DNA from: VFJQ01 sp044226525
Lineage (GTDB): Bacteria > Verrucomicrobiota > Verrucomicrobiia > Chthoniobacterales > Chthoniobacteraceae
Reading direction: 5' to 3'
Length of the DNA stretch: 64,000 bases
NCBI GenBank assembly: GCA_044226525.1
Contig: JBGAGV010000022.1
Location: 62,001-126,000, forward strand
Under the pieces are notes generated by a model. That model was not told the DNA's origin, ran no database searches, and was given only the letters and a program-made list of their open reading frames with translations. Below, one piece after another: positions 17,747 through 28,400 of the stretch (its first letter is position 1; each line of letters opens with the position of its first letter). Made by a program: the position numbers and the translations under genes.

Positions 17747-18343
17747 ATGCCATCCATCCGTCTGTCTCTTCTCGCCCTTGTTCTGGGCCTTTCGCCTCTT
17801 GCCACCGTCAGCCGTGCGGCTGAGGCCGCGCCCAGCTCGGCTACGCAGGAAATCAACAAGGTCTGCCCGGTCACAGGCAAACCGGCTGACCCGAAAATCA
17901 CGCTCGAATACGAAGGCCGCACGTATGCCTTCGCCGACGACACGAGCCGCACGGCGTGGAAAGCAAAGCGCGACGCGAGCCTTTACCAGAAGCTCGGCGG
18001 CAAAGCGGCCATCGATGCCGCGGTCGATCTCTTCTACGTGAAGATGCTCGCCGATGATCGCGTAAAACACATCTTCGACGACGTGGACATGAAGCGGCAG
18101 CGCCGCAAGCAGAAGGAGTTTCTCTCCGCGGCGTTCGGCGGGCCGATCCCGTGGACGGGCAAGGACCTGCGCACCGCACACGAAGGGCTTCAGCTTACCG
18201 AGACGCACTTCCAAGCCGTGGCGGAAAATCTGCAAAAAAGCCTCGAAGAATTGAAGGTGCCGAAAGACCTTGTCGCGCAGGTGATGACCATCGCCGCGAG
18301 CACGCACGACGACGTGTTGAATCGCCCGAAAGCCACGAAATAA
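17747..18343 (+). CDS. Exported YHS-like domain fused to a group I truncated haemoglobin
   Basis: 198 residues from ATG 17747; the frame is open upstream, but only this start gives a signal peptide (MPSIRLSLLALVLGLSPLAT, cleavage near SRA-AE). Residues 37-75 (INKVCPVTGKPADPK, Cys40, then YEGRTYAFADD) resemble a YHS metal-binding domain. Residues 78-192 are a truncated haemoglobin of group I type: SLYQKLGGKAAIDAAVDLFYVKML, then WTGKDLRTAHEGLQLTETHF with His145 as the likely proximal haem ligand. Globins of this kind bind O2 or NO; being exported and joined to a YHS domain is unusual. It stands alone between NagX-like and aminotransferase genes. Confidence 0.85.
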   Translation: MPSIRLSLLALVLGLSPLATVSRAAEAAPSSATQEINKVCPVTGKPADPKITLEYEGRTYAFADDTSRTAWKAKRDASLYQKLGGKAAIDAAVDLFYVKMLADDRVKHIFDDVDMKRQRRKQKEFLSAAFGGPIPWTGKDLRTAHEGLQLTETHFQAVAENLQKSLEELKVPKDLVAQVMTIAASTHDDVLNRPKATK

Positions 18344-18381
18344 GCGGCCGAGACGGGGCGTCGCGGGAGTGAGGTTCCAAA

Positions 18382-18404
18382 CACGAAAGTATCGGAAACT
18401 GTGA
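18382..18404. promoter_or_regulatory. Candidate operator upstream of the aminotransferase
   Basis: A 23-bp motif sharing 19 positions with the one at 10831-10853 (CAC, AAAGTATCG, AA, C, GTGA). It lies 59 bp upstream of the aminotransferase ATG. If the AraC regulator binds the first copy, it would be expected to bind here too. Confidence 0.5.
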
Positions 18405-18463
18405 CGGGCTGCGTAGCTGGTTGCGCTTCGACGGATTAGGAAACGCGACCAACTATCACCATC

Positions 18464-19840
18464 ATGGGCAAAGAATTCAGCATCACTCCCCGCGACGTTC
18501 CCCACGTCGAAACGAAATATCGCCGCATCGCGACGCCGATCCCGCATCCGGAATCGGTCGCGACGCTGGAGAAATTGCGCGAGCTCGAACCGCAGTCCAT
18601 GCGCGGGCAGCCGCCGATCGTGTGGGATCGCGCGGAAGACATCACCATCTTCGATAAATACGGGAACCGCTGGCTGGACTGGTCCAGCGGTGTGCTGGTG
18701 ACGAATGCCGGGCACGGCGCGCCGGAAGTGCGCCAGGCCATCATCGACCAGGTCAACACGGGACTGATTCACAACTACTGCTTCCCGAGCGAAGAACGCG
18801 CCCAACTCGCCGAGTTGCTCGCGAGCGTGGCGCCCGCGGGGCTGAAGAAAGTCTTTCTGCTCACCACCGGCTCCGAGGCGACGGAATGCGCGATCAAGCT
18901 CAGCCGTGCACACGGCATCAAGGTCGGTGGGAACAAAAAGATCGGCATCATCGGCTGGGAACGCGGCTTCCACGGGCGCACGCTCGGATCGCAGCAGGCG
19001 GGCGGCATGGCCGGTCAGAAAAACTGGATCGTGAATGAAGACCCCGCCATCATCACCGCGCCGTTCCCGGATGGTTATTGGCAGACCGACACGAGCTTCG
19101 AGAACTTCCTCGCCGCGATCGAAGCGCGCGGGATGAAGCCGGAGAATGTCGCTGGCGTGATCATGGAATCCTATCAGGGCGTCGGGCCCGATTTCGCGCC
19201 GGTGGAGTTCGTGCAGAAACTGCGCGCGTGGTGCGACCAGCATCAAATCGTGCTGACGATGGACGAAGTGCAGGCGGGTTTCGGGCGCACGGGGAAATTC
19301 TGGGCCTTCGAGCACTACGGCGTGACGCCCGATCTCATCTGCTGCGGCAAGGGCATCAGCAGTTCGCTGCCGCTCTCCGCGGTGATCGGCCGTGCGAGCG
19401 TGATGGATCAATTTGGCCCCGGCTCCATGACGAGCACGCACACCGGCAACCCAGTCTGCTGCGCCGCGGCGATGGCAAGCGTGAACAAGATTCTCCGCGA
19501 GAAGATGACGGAAAACGCCGCCGCGCTGGAGCCCGTGCTGCTCGATGGTCTGAAAGCCATCCAAGCGAAACATCGCGACGTGATCGGTCATGTGACGGCG
19601 AAGGGTCTGGTGGCCGGCATGCAGACGCTCGTGCGCGGCAAGAAAGAGCCGAACCACGACCTGGCGCATGCGATCATCGAGCGTTGCATGTGGAAAGGGC
19701 TGCTGCTGTTCGCGCCAGTGGGTGCGTGGGGTCAGACGGTCAAGATCGCGCCGCCCCTCAGCATCACGCGGGAAGCCTTGGAAGAAGGGATCGCGGTGTT
19801 GAAGGAAGCGACCGATGAAGCCGTCGCGGCGATGAGTTAA
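18464..19840 (+). CDS. Class III PLP-dependent aminotransferase (4-aminobutyrate/ornithine type)
   Basis: 458 residues, cytoplasmic. It has LTTGSEATECAIKL (134-146), which holds the cofactor phosphate, DEVQAGFGRTGKFWAFEH (267-284) with the PLP-ring aspartate, and LICCGKGISSSLPLSAVIG with the Schiff-base Lys296. This set defines class III enzymes, including 4-aminobutyrate, ornithine and 2-aminoadipate aminotransferases; the exact amino donor cannot be read. Length is usual for the family. A candidate operator copy lies 59 bp upstream, linking it to the AraC regulon at 10 kb. Confidence 0.92.
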   Translation: MGKEFSITPRDVPHVETKYRRIATPIPHPESVATLEKLRELEPQSMRGQPPIVWDRAEDITIFDKYGNRWLDWSSGVLVTNAGHGAPEVRQAIIDQVNTGLIHNYCFPSEERAQLAELLASVAPAGLKKVFLLTTGSEATECAIKLSRAHGIKVGGNKKIGIIGWERGFHGRTLGSQQAGGMAGQKNWIVNEDPAIITAPFPDGYWQTDTSFENFLAAIEARGMKPENVAGVIMESYQGVGPDFAPVEFVQKLRAWCDQHQIVLTMDEVQAGFGRTGKFWAFEHYGVTPDLICCGKGISSSLPLSAVIGRASVMDQFGPGSMTSTHTGNPVCCAAAMASVNKILREKMTENAAALEPVLLDGLKAIQAKHRDVIGHVTAKGLVAGMQTLVRGKKEPNHDLAHAIIERCMWKGLLLFAPVGAWGQTVKIAPPLSITREALEEGIAVLKEATDEAVAAMS

Positions 19841-19866
19841 GATAGGACGAATAAGACCTATCGGAC

Positions 19867-22086
19867 CTATGGCGCGGTGAAGTGGGTGCGGAGCAACTCG
19901 TGACCGGCGTCCTCGATGCTCACGCTCCACTCGCCGCGGGTGAGCGGGAGCGGGGCGGGACAGGGCGTCAGGGTTTTGGATTGGGCGGCGGCGAGTTTTT
20001 GTCCGGCGACGTAGCGCGTGCCGTCGGGAGCGCGCCAGACGACGGTGAAGGTGTGCTCACGGTTGTCGCTGATCCAGCGGGTGTCGGCGGCGGGAGCGGC
20101 GGCGCTGGCGGTGATGACCTTGGGGCCGTAGCTGCGAAGGTCGGCAGTGCCGACGTTGGAGGATTGATAACCAGCAAGCTGGGCGGTGAACTCGGCATCC
20201 ACGCGGAGATACCACCGCTCGCATTGCGCGCTGAACCGCGCGACGAGATTGGCGTGGGCGTCGGCCAGATTGTGCTGCTCGGCGGGGTCGGTGGTCAGGT
20301 CGTAAAGCTCGGCCTGACGTTCGCGGATTTTCTCGATGAACTTCCAGCGACCATCGCGACGCCCCCACTGCTCGGGGAAGGCGCCCTTGGTGAAACCGAT
20401 GGCGCGAGCGGGGTAATCGCGGGTGAGCAGGTCGAGGCCGGGGACTTTCACCGGCAGGCCGGAGAGTGCGGCGAGGGTGGGAAAGAGGTCGCCGCTCATG
20501 CCGACGCGATCACTGCGTTCGGTGCCTCCGAGCGCGGGATGCGACAGGAGGAGGAACGAGCGGACGTTGTCCTCATAAATGGCGTTCTTGTGGGCGTAGT
20601 TGCCGGGGTGTTCGCCGAAGGCTTCGCCGTGGTCGCCGGTGACGGCAATAATGGTGTTTTCGAAGAGCCCGCGCGCCTTGAGCATGGCCACCACCTGGCC
20701 GATGGCGTCGTCGGAATAATGGATGGAGTTGAGATATCGGGCGCGATCGGTGGCGACGCCATTGGGCGTGGGGAAACCGCGCGGCACCGAGTAGGGATGA
20801 TGGGTCGCGCCGTTCATGTAGGCGAGGAGGAAGGGGCCGCCGCGATGTTCTTCCAGCCACGGTTCGATGAGACCGATGGTGAACTCTTCGCGCGCGCTCC
20901 ACGAGTTGAGGACGTTGGCGCTGGTGTGATTCTTCACGTCGCGGCCGAAGTCGTAGAGCGTGCCCCAGCCGGCGAGCGCTTCCATCTGGTCCATGGCTTC
21001 CACGTCGAGACGCTCGCTGGAAAAGAGCGACGTGGCGTAGCCGGCGCGGGAAAAATCGCGCCCGACGAGCGGGCCGGTGTATTCGCGGGTGAGGGTGTCG
21101 AAGACGTTGCTCCAAGTGACTTGAGAGCCGCCGGTATTGATGGCGAGGTGCGTGCGCACGGTGGCGGGATACGGCACGTAGAGGTGGTCGAAGACGACGG
21201 CGTGGCGCGCGAGTTCGGCGAGGTGCGGGGTATTGACCGGATCGGGCAGGCCGTCAGCGGTGAGCAGTTGCCGCGCGCCGACCGATTCGAGGATGATGAG
21301 GACGAAGTTCGGTTTTGGTGAAGCAGCGCGGATTTTGGCCGCAGCAGCAGCGAGTGCAGGTGAAGTGGAAGGCTGGGCGTCGAGGGGGGCATCATCGCCG
21401 GCTTTGGTAGAGAGGCTGGCGGTGACGCGAGGGAGGAGCGCTTCCTGGATGAGGGGGAAGAGAGGGTGGTGGGAGGCGGTGGTGAGGGCGGGAGGGACGC
21501 GAAGGAAGGCCAGCAGCGCGAAGGTGGAAACACCCAACATCCAACATCCAACACTCAACATCGAAGGGCGTAACCGATCGCCGCCGGGCTGATGGGAGGT
21601 TGGAGGTGGAAGGGTGAGGGTTCGATGTTTTCCACCCAGCCACCGCCGGCCCAGCCATCCCAGCATCGCGAGCACGAAGGTGGCATTCACGATGAGCGGG
21701 GCCTTCGCTCCCTCGACGACGGAGGCGAGGGAGCTGAAGCCGCGGGCGGGGTCCATGGTGCGGAGGCCTTCGCCCATGGAGAGGCGGAAGTGGTCGGCGA
21801 AGAGGCGGTAGTAGCCGGGGTCGAAAGCGACGAAAATCGAGACGAGGGCGAAGACGGCGCAGAAGAGCCAGCGGCTCCACGCGGCGCGGGAGGCGCCCCA
21901 GGCGAGCAAGGCGACGAGCACGGCGGCGAGGGCGTTCTGCGCCTGCATGAAGGGCAGCCAGCGGAGATTTCCAAAGCCGGCATTTTCCGCCTGCACGAGG
22001 ACGAGCAGGAGCCAGTGCGCAAGGCCGAAGGTGGCGGCTTGGCGGCGCGCCAAGGGAGCGGAAGAGGCGGAGTGTGCGGAACTCAC
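19867..22086 (-). CDS. LTA-synthase-like membrane phosphotransferase (alkaline phosphatase superfamily)
   Basis: 739 residues from a GTG at 22086. An in-frame ATG at 22269 exists, but the extra 61 residues look non-coding, so the start is uncertain. Several N-terminal membrane helices are followed by a large extracytoplasmic domain: NFVLIILESVGARQL, a Thr-bearing YPATVRTHLAINTGG in place of the sulfatase CxPxR, then VTGDHGEAFGEHPG and AELYDLTTDPAEQHNLAD. A Thr nucleophile and this topology point to phosphoglycerol or phosphoethanolamine transfer on envelope glycans or lipids rather than sulfate removal. The segment at about residues 151-187 is encoded by an inverted-arm repeat (21525-21634). 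Convergent with the aminotransferase gene. Confidence 0.8.
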   Translation of the reverse strand: MSSAHSASSAPLARRQAATFGLAHWLLLVLVQAENAGFGNLRWLPFMQAQNALAAVLVALLAWGASRAAWSRWLFCAVFALVSIFVAFDPGYYRLFADHFRLSMGEGLRTMDPARGFSSLASVVEGAKAPLIVNATFVLAMLGWLGRRWLGGKHRTLTLPPPTSHQPGGDRLRPSMLSVGCWMLGVSTFALLAFLRVPPALTTASHHPLFPLIQEALLPRVTASLSTKAGDDAPLDAQPSTSPALAAAAAKIRAASPKPNFVLIILESVGARQLLTADGLPDPVNTPHLAELARHAVVFDHLYVPYPATVRTHLAINTGGSQVTWSNVFDTLTREYTGPLVGRDFSRAGYATSLFSSERLDVEAMDQMEALAGWGTLYDFGRDVKNHTSANVLNSWSAREEFTIGLIEPWLEEHRGGPFLLAYMNGATHHPYSVPRGFPTPNGVATDRARYLNSIHYSDDAIGQVVAMLKARGLFENTIIAVTGDHGEAFGEHPGNYAHKNAIYEDNVRSFLLLSHPALGGTERSDRVGMSGDLFPTLAALSGLPVKVPGLDLLTRDYPARAIGFTKGAFPEQWGRRDGRWKFIEKIRERQAELYDLTTDPAEQHNLADAHANLVARFSAQCERWYLRVDAEFTAQLAGYQSSNVGTADLRSYGPKVITASAAAPAADTRWISDNREHTFTVVWRAPDGTRYVAGQKLAAAQSKTLTPCPAPLPLTRGEWSVSIEDAGHELLRTHFTAP
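21525..21634. repeat. Inverted-arm element inside the LTA-synthase-like gene
   Basis: The left part reiterates CCAACATC-type words (about 21533-21563), the right part GGAGGTTGGAGGTGGAAGG-type words ending in TTCGATGTTTTCCA. The outer ends TGGAAA/TTTCCA and inner ACATCGAA/TTCGATGT are inverted. The minus-strand gene reads through it without a stop, adding a hydrophobic SMLSVGCWMLGVSTFA-type segment. Its 110-bp length is not a multiple of three, so simple in-frame insertion is not proven. Confidence 0.55.
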
Positions 22087-22456
22087 AGTCAGTCGAGGAA
22101 TATGCCACGGCGAGCGGCGGGGCCAGCCCTGATGTCGGCGCGGCGGCCTGCTGGCTGAGGAAAAAAAGCCACCTCCCCAATTCCCATTAATTTTCGTCTT
22201 GATGTAGACGATCGTCGATGTTGGATGGGAGATCAGGAGATTCATAGCTGCCGAGCCCCCTGCGCGCATCGTGGCAGAGAGCCCAGTTCACTGACCGCAC
22301 CGAACCACCATGAGACCGACTGCCCACCCTACCCACATTCCAGGAATTCTCTGGCGTTGCTCCCAACCCCACCCGGGGAAATCGACAATGAAGCACACTT
22401 GTCTGCGGCTCCGTCTTTTTTCCTTCATCCACACACTTTCCTCGACCCCGATTTGT
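22087..22456. other. 370-bp divergent region between the LTA-synthase-like and giant-protein genes
   Basis: No gene is supported here. It contains a perfect 10-bp palindrome GACGATCGTC at 22207-22216, next to a TCGATGTTGGATGGG stretch that recalls an arm of the repeat at 21525-21634. Pyrimidine-rich sequence (about 22410-22450) precedes the giant gene. No convincing -35/-10 pair was found. Confidence 0.4.
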
Positions 22457-25400
22457 ATGAACCGCACCCTTCTGGTCCTGCTCGCCACACTTTTGCTGGC
22501 GTTCACCTCTCAAACTCAGGCTCAAACTCTTGCGAAAGGTGATATCGTGGTCGCCGGCATGAACCCAGGAACGGATGCCGTGCTACTCGTCCCGCTGGTG
22601 GACCTTCCGGTCGGCACGGTGGTCAATATCACCGATGTAGGGATCATCCCGAGCACCAATGCTTTTCACTCCACCCTCACGGGCGATGGGAATGTTGCTT
22701 GGACGGTCACGGGAAGCGTGGTGCCGAAGGGTTCGCTCCTCAAGCTCGTCATAGGTGGCTCGGATAACTCGCCACCAAATGAACTGACCAACCTGACCAC
22801 GAGCACGAGCTATACGACGAATTGCTCGTTCACCGGGTGGACGGTGACGGACCCGCTGCTCATTTCGGGCGACCAGATCATCATTTACCAAGGGACGATG
22901 ACGAGCCCGTCGTTCATCTCCGCCATGAACAACAGCGGAGCCTCGGTCGGTGCCACCAACTGGAATAACGTCGATACGCCGACCTTGACCATCTCTGGAC
23001 TGCCGCCGGGCCTGACGAACGGCACCGATGCGATCGGGCTCCCCGGAAACACCTCTCAACAGGACAACGTGCAATACACGGGGCCGACCAGCGCGGCCAC
23101 GCGGGAAATCTGGCAGCAGCGTCTCACCGCGCTGGCGAACTGGAGCGGCGATAGCGCTGCTTCACCCGGCACGACGACCAACACCATCACCTCGACAGGG
23201 ATCACGATCTCGGCGTCCGGCCCCAGCGTGCTCGCTATCGGCACTCCCGCCAGCAATCAGCTTTCCTCCTCGCTGGCGTTTACAGTCCCGGCGGGCACCA
23301 ACCGTCTGCTGGTCGTCCACATCGCCCAGGACCTCGTGCCCACCATTCCCGCTCCCACCTACAATGGCCAGACGATGACGCTGGGCGTGCACAAGGATGA
23401 CGGCGCCGTCGCAGGCGACAGTATCTTCTACCTGAAGCTGCCCGATGGGGACAAGATCGTCAGCACCATCCAGTCCAACGGCGGCAGCAACACCGCCTTC
23501 ATCGGTGCCAGCGCCTACACCAACGTGGACCAGACCACCCCGGTGACGAGCCCGCAGAGCTTCAACAACCTTAGCAGCGGCAACTCGCCTGGCCTTACCG
23601 TGACCAGCGCCACGGGCGACCTGGTGATCGACATGGTGGACACTTACCAAGCAACCGCCGTGACCCAGGGAGGCGGTCAGACGCAGGTCCATTCCCAGCA
23701 GATCCTCACCCACAGCGCTTTCTACAAGACTTCGACCAAGCCCGGCGCGGCCAGTGTGCCCGTGAGTTGGACCAGCAACGGCACCGCCATCATTCACGCG
23801 GCGATCAATATCAAGTCCCGCGCCGCCTTCACCGCGCCGACCGTCTCCACCAGTCCCGCCACGTCGGTCACTACCACCAGCGCCACGATCAACGGGACCA
23901 TCGATCCCCAGGGCGTGACGGCGGTGAGCAACTTCGATCTCGGCCTGACCACCGGCTACGGCATCAACTTCGGCGGCTCTCCGATCACCGTCACCGGCGG
24001 TAGCACGACGGTGAGCCAGACCATCAGCGGTCTCAGCCCCAACACCACCTACTTTTATCGGGCCAACGCCATCAACGGCACCACGGTCAACGGCTCGGGG
24101 GGAAGCTTCACGACCCTCGCAGCTCTTTCGAATAATGCCGATCTCAGCGCGCTGAGCCTTAGCGCGGGATCGATCTCGTTTGCCGCCGGCACCACCAGCT
24201 ACAGCTTCAGCGTCGCCAATGCGACCACCAGCACGACCGTCACGGCCACCAAAGCCGATGCGAACGCGACCTTGCAGGTGCAGGTCAACGGCGGCGGGTT
24301 CTCCGCTTTGAACTCGGGCAGCGCAAGCGGGCCGCTCTCGCTCAATGTCGGAGCGAACACCGTCGATGTGAAAGTCACCGCGCAGGATGGCACCACCACC
24401 AAGACTTACACGACCACCATCACCCGCGCTGCCTCCAGCAACGCCGATCTGTCCGCGCTGAGCTTTAGCGCCGGGTCGATCTCGTTTGCCGCCGGCACCA
24501 CCAGCTACAGTTTCAACGTCGCCAACGCGACCAGCAGCACCACCGTCACGGCGACCAAAGCCGATGCGAACGCGACCTTGCAGGTGCAGGTCAACAGCGG
24601 CGGCTTCACCGCGCTGAACTCGGGTAGCGCGAGCGGGCCGCTCTCGCTCAATGTCGGAACGAACACCATCGACGTGAAAGTGACCGCGCAGGATGGCACC
24701 ACCACCAAGACTTACACCACGACGATCACTCGCGCCGTGGCGCTTCCGACCGTCACTTTGAGCACCGCGAACCTCAACGCGAACGCGGCGAGCTTCACGA
24801 TCTCCGGCACGAACTTCGACGCGGCCTTTGCGAATAATACCGTCGCCCTCAGCAGCGGCACGGCCCATGTGATCGGGCAGGCGGGTCAGACTTCGTTAAA
24901 CGTCGCGTTCGACACCGCACCGAAAGGGGGCCCGCTCACGGCGGTGGTGACCACTCCCGCGGGCAACAGCGGCGCCGCGGTGCAAGTGGCCACGGTGATC
25001 CCGGTGATTACTTCCAGCACGGCCAACCTCGCCAATAACGCCACCTCGCTCACTATCAGCGGCGTGGGTTTCGATACCACGGCGGCCAATAACAGCGTGG
25101 CCTTCAGCCCGTCCGGCACGGGCACGATTACGTCGGCCACTTCGACCTCGGTCACCGTGACTGGCATCACCGGGCTGACGAATGGCGCCCTCAATGCCGT
25201 CGTCACCACCAACGGCGCCGCCAGCGCCAGCACCCAGGTGGCCACGGTGGTGAATCCGGGGCCTACGGTGACGCTCGCCACGACGGCGGTGAACGCAACG
25301 ACCACTACGATCACCATCAACGGCACCGGCTTCAATGCCACGACTCCGTCCAACAACGTCGTGACTTTTTCCCCCGGTGGCACGGGCATCGTCACATCGG

Positions 25401-28400
25401 CGACTGCAACGCGCTTGACTGTCACCAGCGTCACCGGGCTGCGGGGCGGTCCCCTCAGCGCCGTCGTGACTAACAGCAACGGCAGCAGTGGTGCCGCCGT
25501 CCAGGTGAACACGGTGCGACCGGTCGTCACGGTTAATACCGCGCTTTTCCTGATCAGTTCCACTTCACTCACGATCAACGGCACTGGTTTTGATCCAACC
25601 CCGGGGAACAACACCGTAGCCTTCTCCCCCGCCGGAACCGGCACCGTGACGGCTGCCACCACGACCAGCCTGACCGTGACGGGCCTGACAGGCCTCGTCT
25701 TTGGAGATCTGACCGCCGTCGTCACGGTCAATGGCCAGGCCGGTTTGAGCACGCAGGTCGCGGCGGTCTATAGCCCGGCCCCCGGCGTCAGTGTGGCCTT
25801 CGGGGCCGCTTCGATCCCTTCGGGAGGCGTCACCACGCTGACTTACACGCTCACCAATCCCACTTCGTCGCCCCTCACCGGCGTCACATTTACCGATGTG
25901 CTCCCGGCCGGACTTTTGGTTGCGTCGCCTGATGGGCTGAGCTCAACCGCTGGCGGCACGGTGACTGCCGTGGCTGGCACCAATATCGTGAGCCTCACCG
26001 GGGGCACGCTGGCGGCCAATGGGACCGCGACGGTAACACTGAATGTCACCAGCACCGTGCCCGGCGTGAAGACGGGCATGTTTACCGTCGCGACCAGCAC
26101 CGAATCGCCCGGCTACACAAATCCCGGCCAGGCGGGCAGCGGGTATCCGATGCTAAACATCAGCACCCGGACCTTTGCCCGGCAGATTTACACCGGCACC
26201 TTGACCGCGGCTGACCCGACGCAAATCGGACGGGTGAGCCGTGGTGGATCCGCTTCGCGCATTGGCACGTCAAATCCCTATCCGGGCACCCTCAACGCGG
26301 GGACGTCCTACCACTACGATTCCATCAGCATCCCCAACACCACTGGGGTCGCGCAGGACGTGCAGGTTTGGACCAGTTCCGTGGGGAGCGCGTCAGAATT
26401 TTTCGTGACTTACCTGGGAAGTTTCAACCCTGCCAGCATCCCTACGAATTACCTCGCCGACGGAGGAGCGTCATACACGAACGTGAGCAGCTATGGCTTC
26501 ACGATTCCTGCGGGCCAGACGGCGCTGATCATTATCAGTGAAGTCACCACCAACGCAGGTGGCTCCTACGTCGTGGGAGTGAACACCCCCATCCCGGACA
26601 CCCCTGCTCTCGTTGCCAGCCTGCCCAGCCTCGAGGTCCTTGAGGCGTCCGCCGGCATCGCAGTGACACTCGGCGGAGCGGCGGTGAGCGATGCGCAGGT
26701 AACTCCGATCGATTTTGGCTCGACTCCGGTGGGGCGGGAATTGCGGAAGGATTTGGTCGTCACCAACGATGGGGCGGCCCCGCTGACGATCTCGAATGTC
26801 TCCGCCCCAAGCGGCTATGTGATCTACATCCCGGGCGGAGGTGTGCCGGTGCAGATCGCTCCGGGCGCCAGTGCGACCTTCGGTCTCGCTCTCTCCGACT
26901 TCTCCACAGGCTCTCGGTCAGGTGATGTGGTCATCAACAGCAACGCCCCCGGGAGCTTGGCGGCCTTCAGCTTCCCCGTGACGGGCCAGATCGTGGAACC
27001 ACAGCCGTTCACCGTGGAACTCGATGGCCCGCGCACCAACGGGCAGACGGCGCCGGCAGCGGACTTCGGCTCGGCCCCGGTGGGAGGTTCCCAGACGCTT
27101 CCGCTCATCGTGGTTAATCCGGAAGGAAATCCTACGCTGACGATTTCCAGCATCGATGTGCCCGCAGGCTTCCGGGTCAACGCGACCACGACGGGCGACA
27201 CGGGTAGCACTGGCAGCAGCACTGGCAGCAGCACCGGCAGCAGCACCGGCAGCGGGAGCGGAACCGGCAGCGGGAGCGGAACCGGCAGCGGCGGCACCTC
27301 CCAGAGCTTCCCGATCACGGTGTCCGCAGGCACGAGCCTGTTTCTGGATATTTATTTCGAACCGACGGCTCCCGGCGTTTATTCGGGGAATCTGGTGATT
27401 CACAGTGCCTTCCCGGCTTCGTCTTCCCCTGACTTCAGCTTCGCCATTACCGGCAATTCACCGGTCCCAGCCATCGCGGTTTCGGTGGCGGAAACTCCCA
27501 TCCAGAGCAATCCCGAAGCGCAACCGGTCTATAACTTCGGTCAGGTGGCGGTGGGCAGTTCCAGCGCACCGGTCGAATTTACGATCGAAAATACCGGCGG
27601 CGCCGCGCTGCACATCAGCGGCATTTCGGTCCTGCTCTTCAACGAATCACCCTCACCGGATTTTTCGTTCGCTTCCGAGTCGCTGCCGATCACCATCGAT
27701 CCCCTGCTGGAGGTGCCGTTCAGGTCCGCACTCTCCATCGTCTTCCACCCGACCGCAGCCGGGCCGTTTACCGCTTACGTGGTGATCGAGAGCGACGATC
27801 CAGACCATGCCGGTTTCGTCTTCCCGATCACAGGCACCGGCGTGCCGGCCATCGCCGCCAGTGACGACCGTTTCTTTGCCAGCACCAAAGCCATCACCTG
27901 CGATGTGCTGGCCAACGATCACACCGACCTGAGCGGGGTCCTCACCATCGCGTCGGTCACTCAACCGGTCAGCGGCGGAACCACGCGCATCCTGAACGGG
28001 CGCATCATCTTCACGCCGCGTGCGCGAGTGACCGCGCCGATCGCCTTCAACTACACGGCCACGAATGGCTCGCAGTCGCTCACCTCGAAGGTGACGATCT
28101 ATCCGCTCCCGACGGCAGGCACCTATGTGGGCTTGCTCACGGATTCCTCGAGCAACACCAGGGGCCGCATCGATGTGACCATCACGGCCGGAGGCGCCTG
28201 CACCGGCACGCTGCGCGCCGAGGCCACCCGGCGTCCGTTCTGGGGCTCCCTCCTCAATTCCGGCCTCATCGTTTATGGTTTCCGCACGCCGGGCCTGCTC
28301 ACGCTGGTGCCTGCGGCGGGTTACGACACCGCCGCACCCACGCTCGCCGCGAACATCGGTGCGCCCGTGACCCTTCCCTCGCTCACCGGCGTGCTGGAAC

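Noticed and set aside
17669..19930. 753-codon open frame on the minus strand
   Set aside because: Antisense to the globin and aminotransferase genes; Arg/His-rich translation without domain features.
19882..21321. 479-codon open frame on the plus strand
   Set aside because: Antisense to the LTA-synthase-like gene, whose catalytic motifs are clear.
19867..22086. Annotation of this gene as a sulfatase
   Set aside because: The formylglycine Cys/Ser-x-Pro-x-Arg motif is absent; a Thr lies at the nucleophile position and the protein has N-terminal membrane helices, which fits LTA-synthase-like transferases.
22087..22269. 61-residue N-terminal extension of the LTA-synthase-like protein from ATG 22269
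   Set aside because: Composition is not protein-like and the segment overlaps the repeat-like TCGATGTTGGATGGG stretch; the start is nevertheless left uncertain.
23162..24868. 568-codon open frame on the minus strand
   Set aside because: Antisense to the repetitive part of the giant protein; its Gly/Arg-rich pattern comes from the repeats.
27198..27298. Possible CRISPR-like repeat
   Set aside because: Tandem 12- and 18-base coding units without spacers, in frame within the giant protein.
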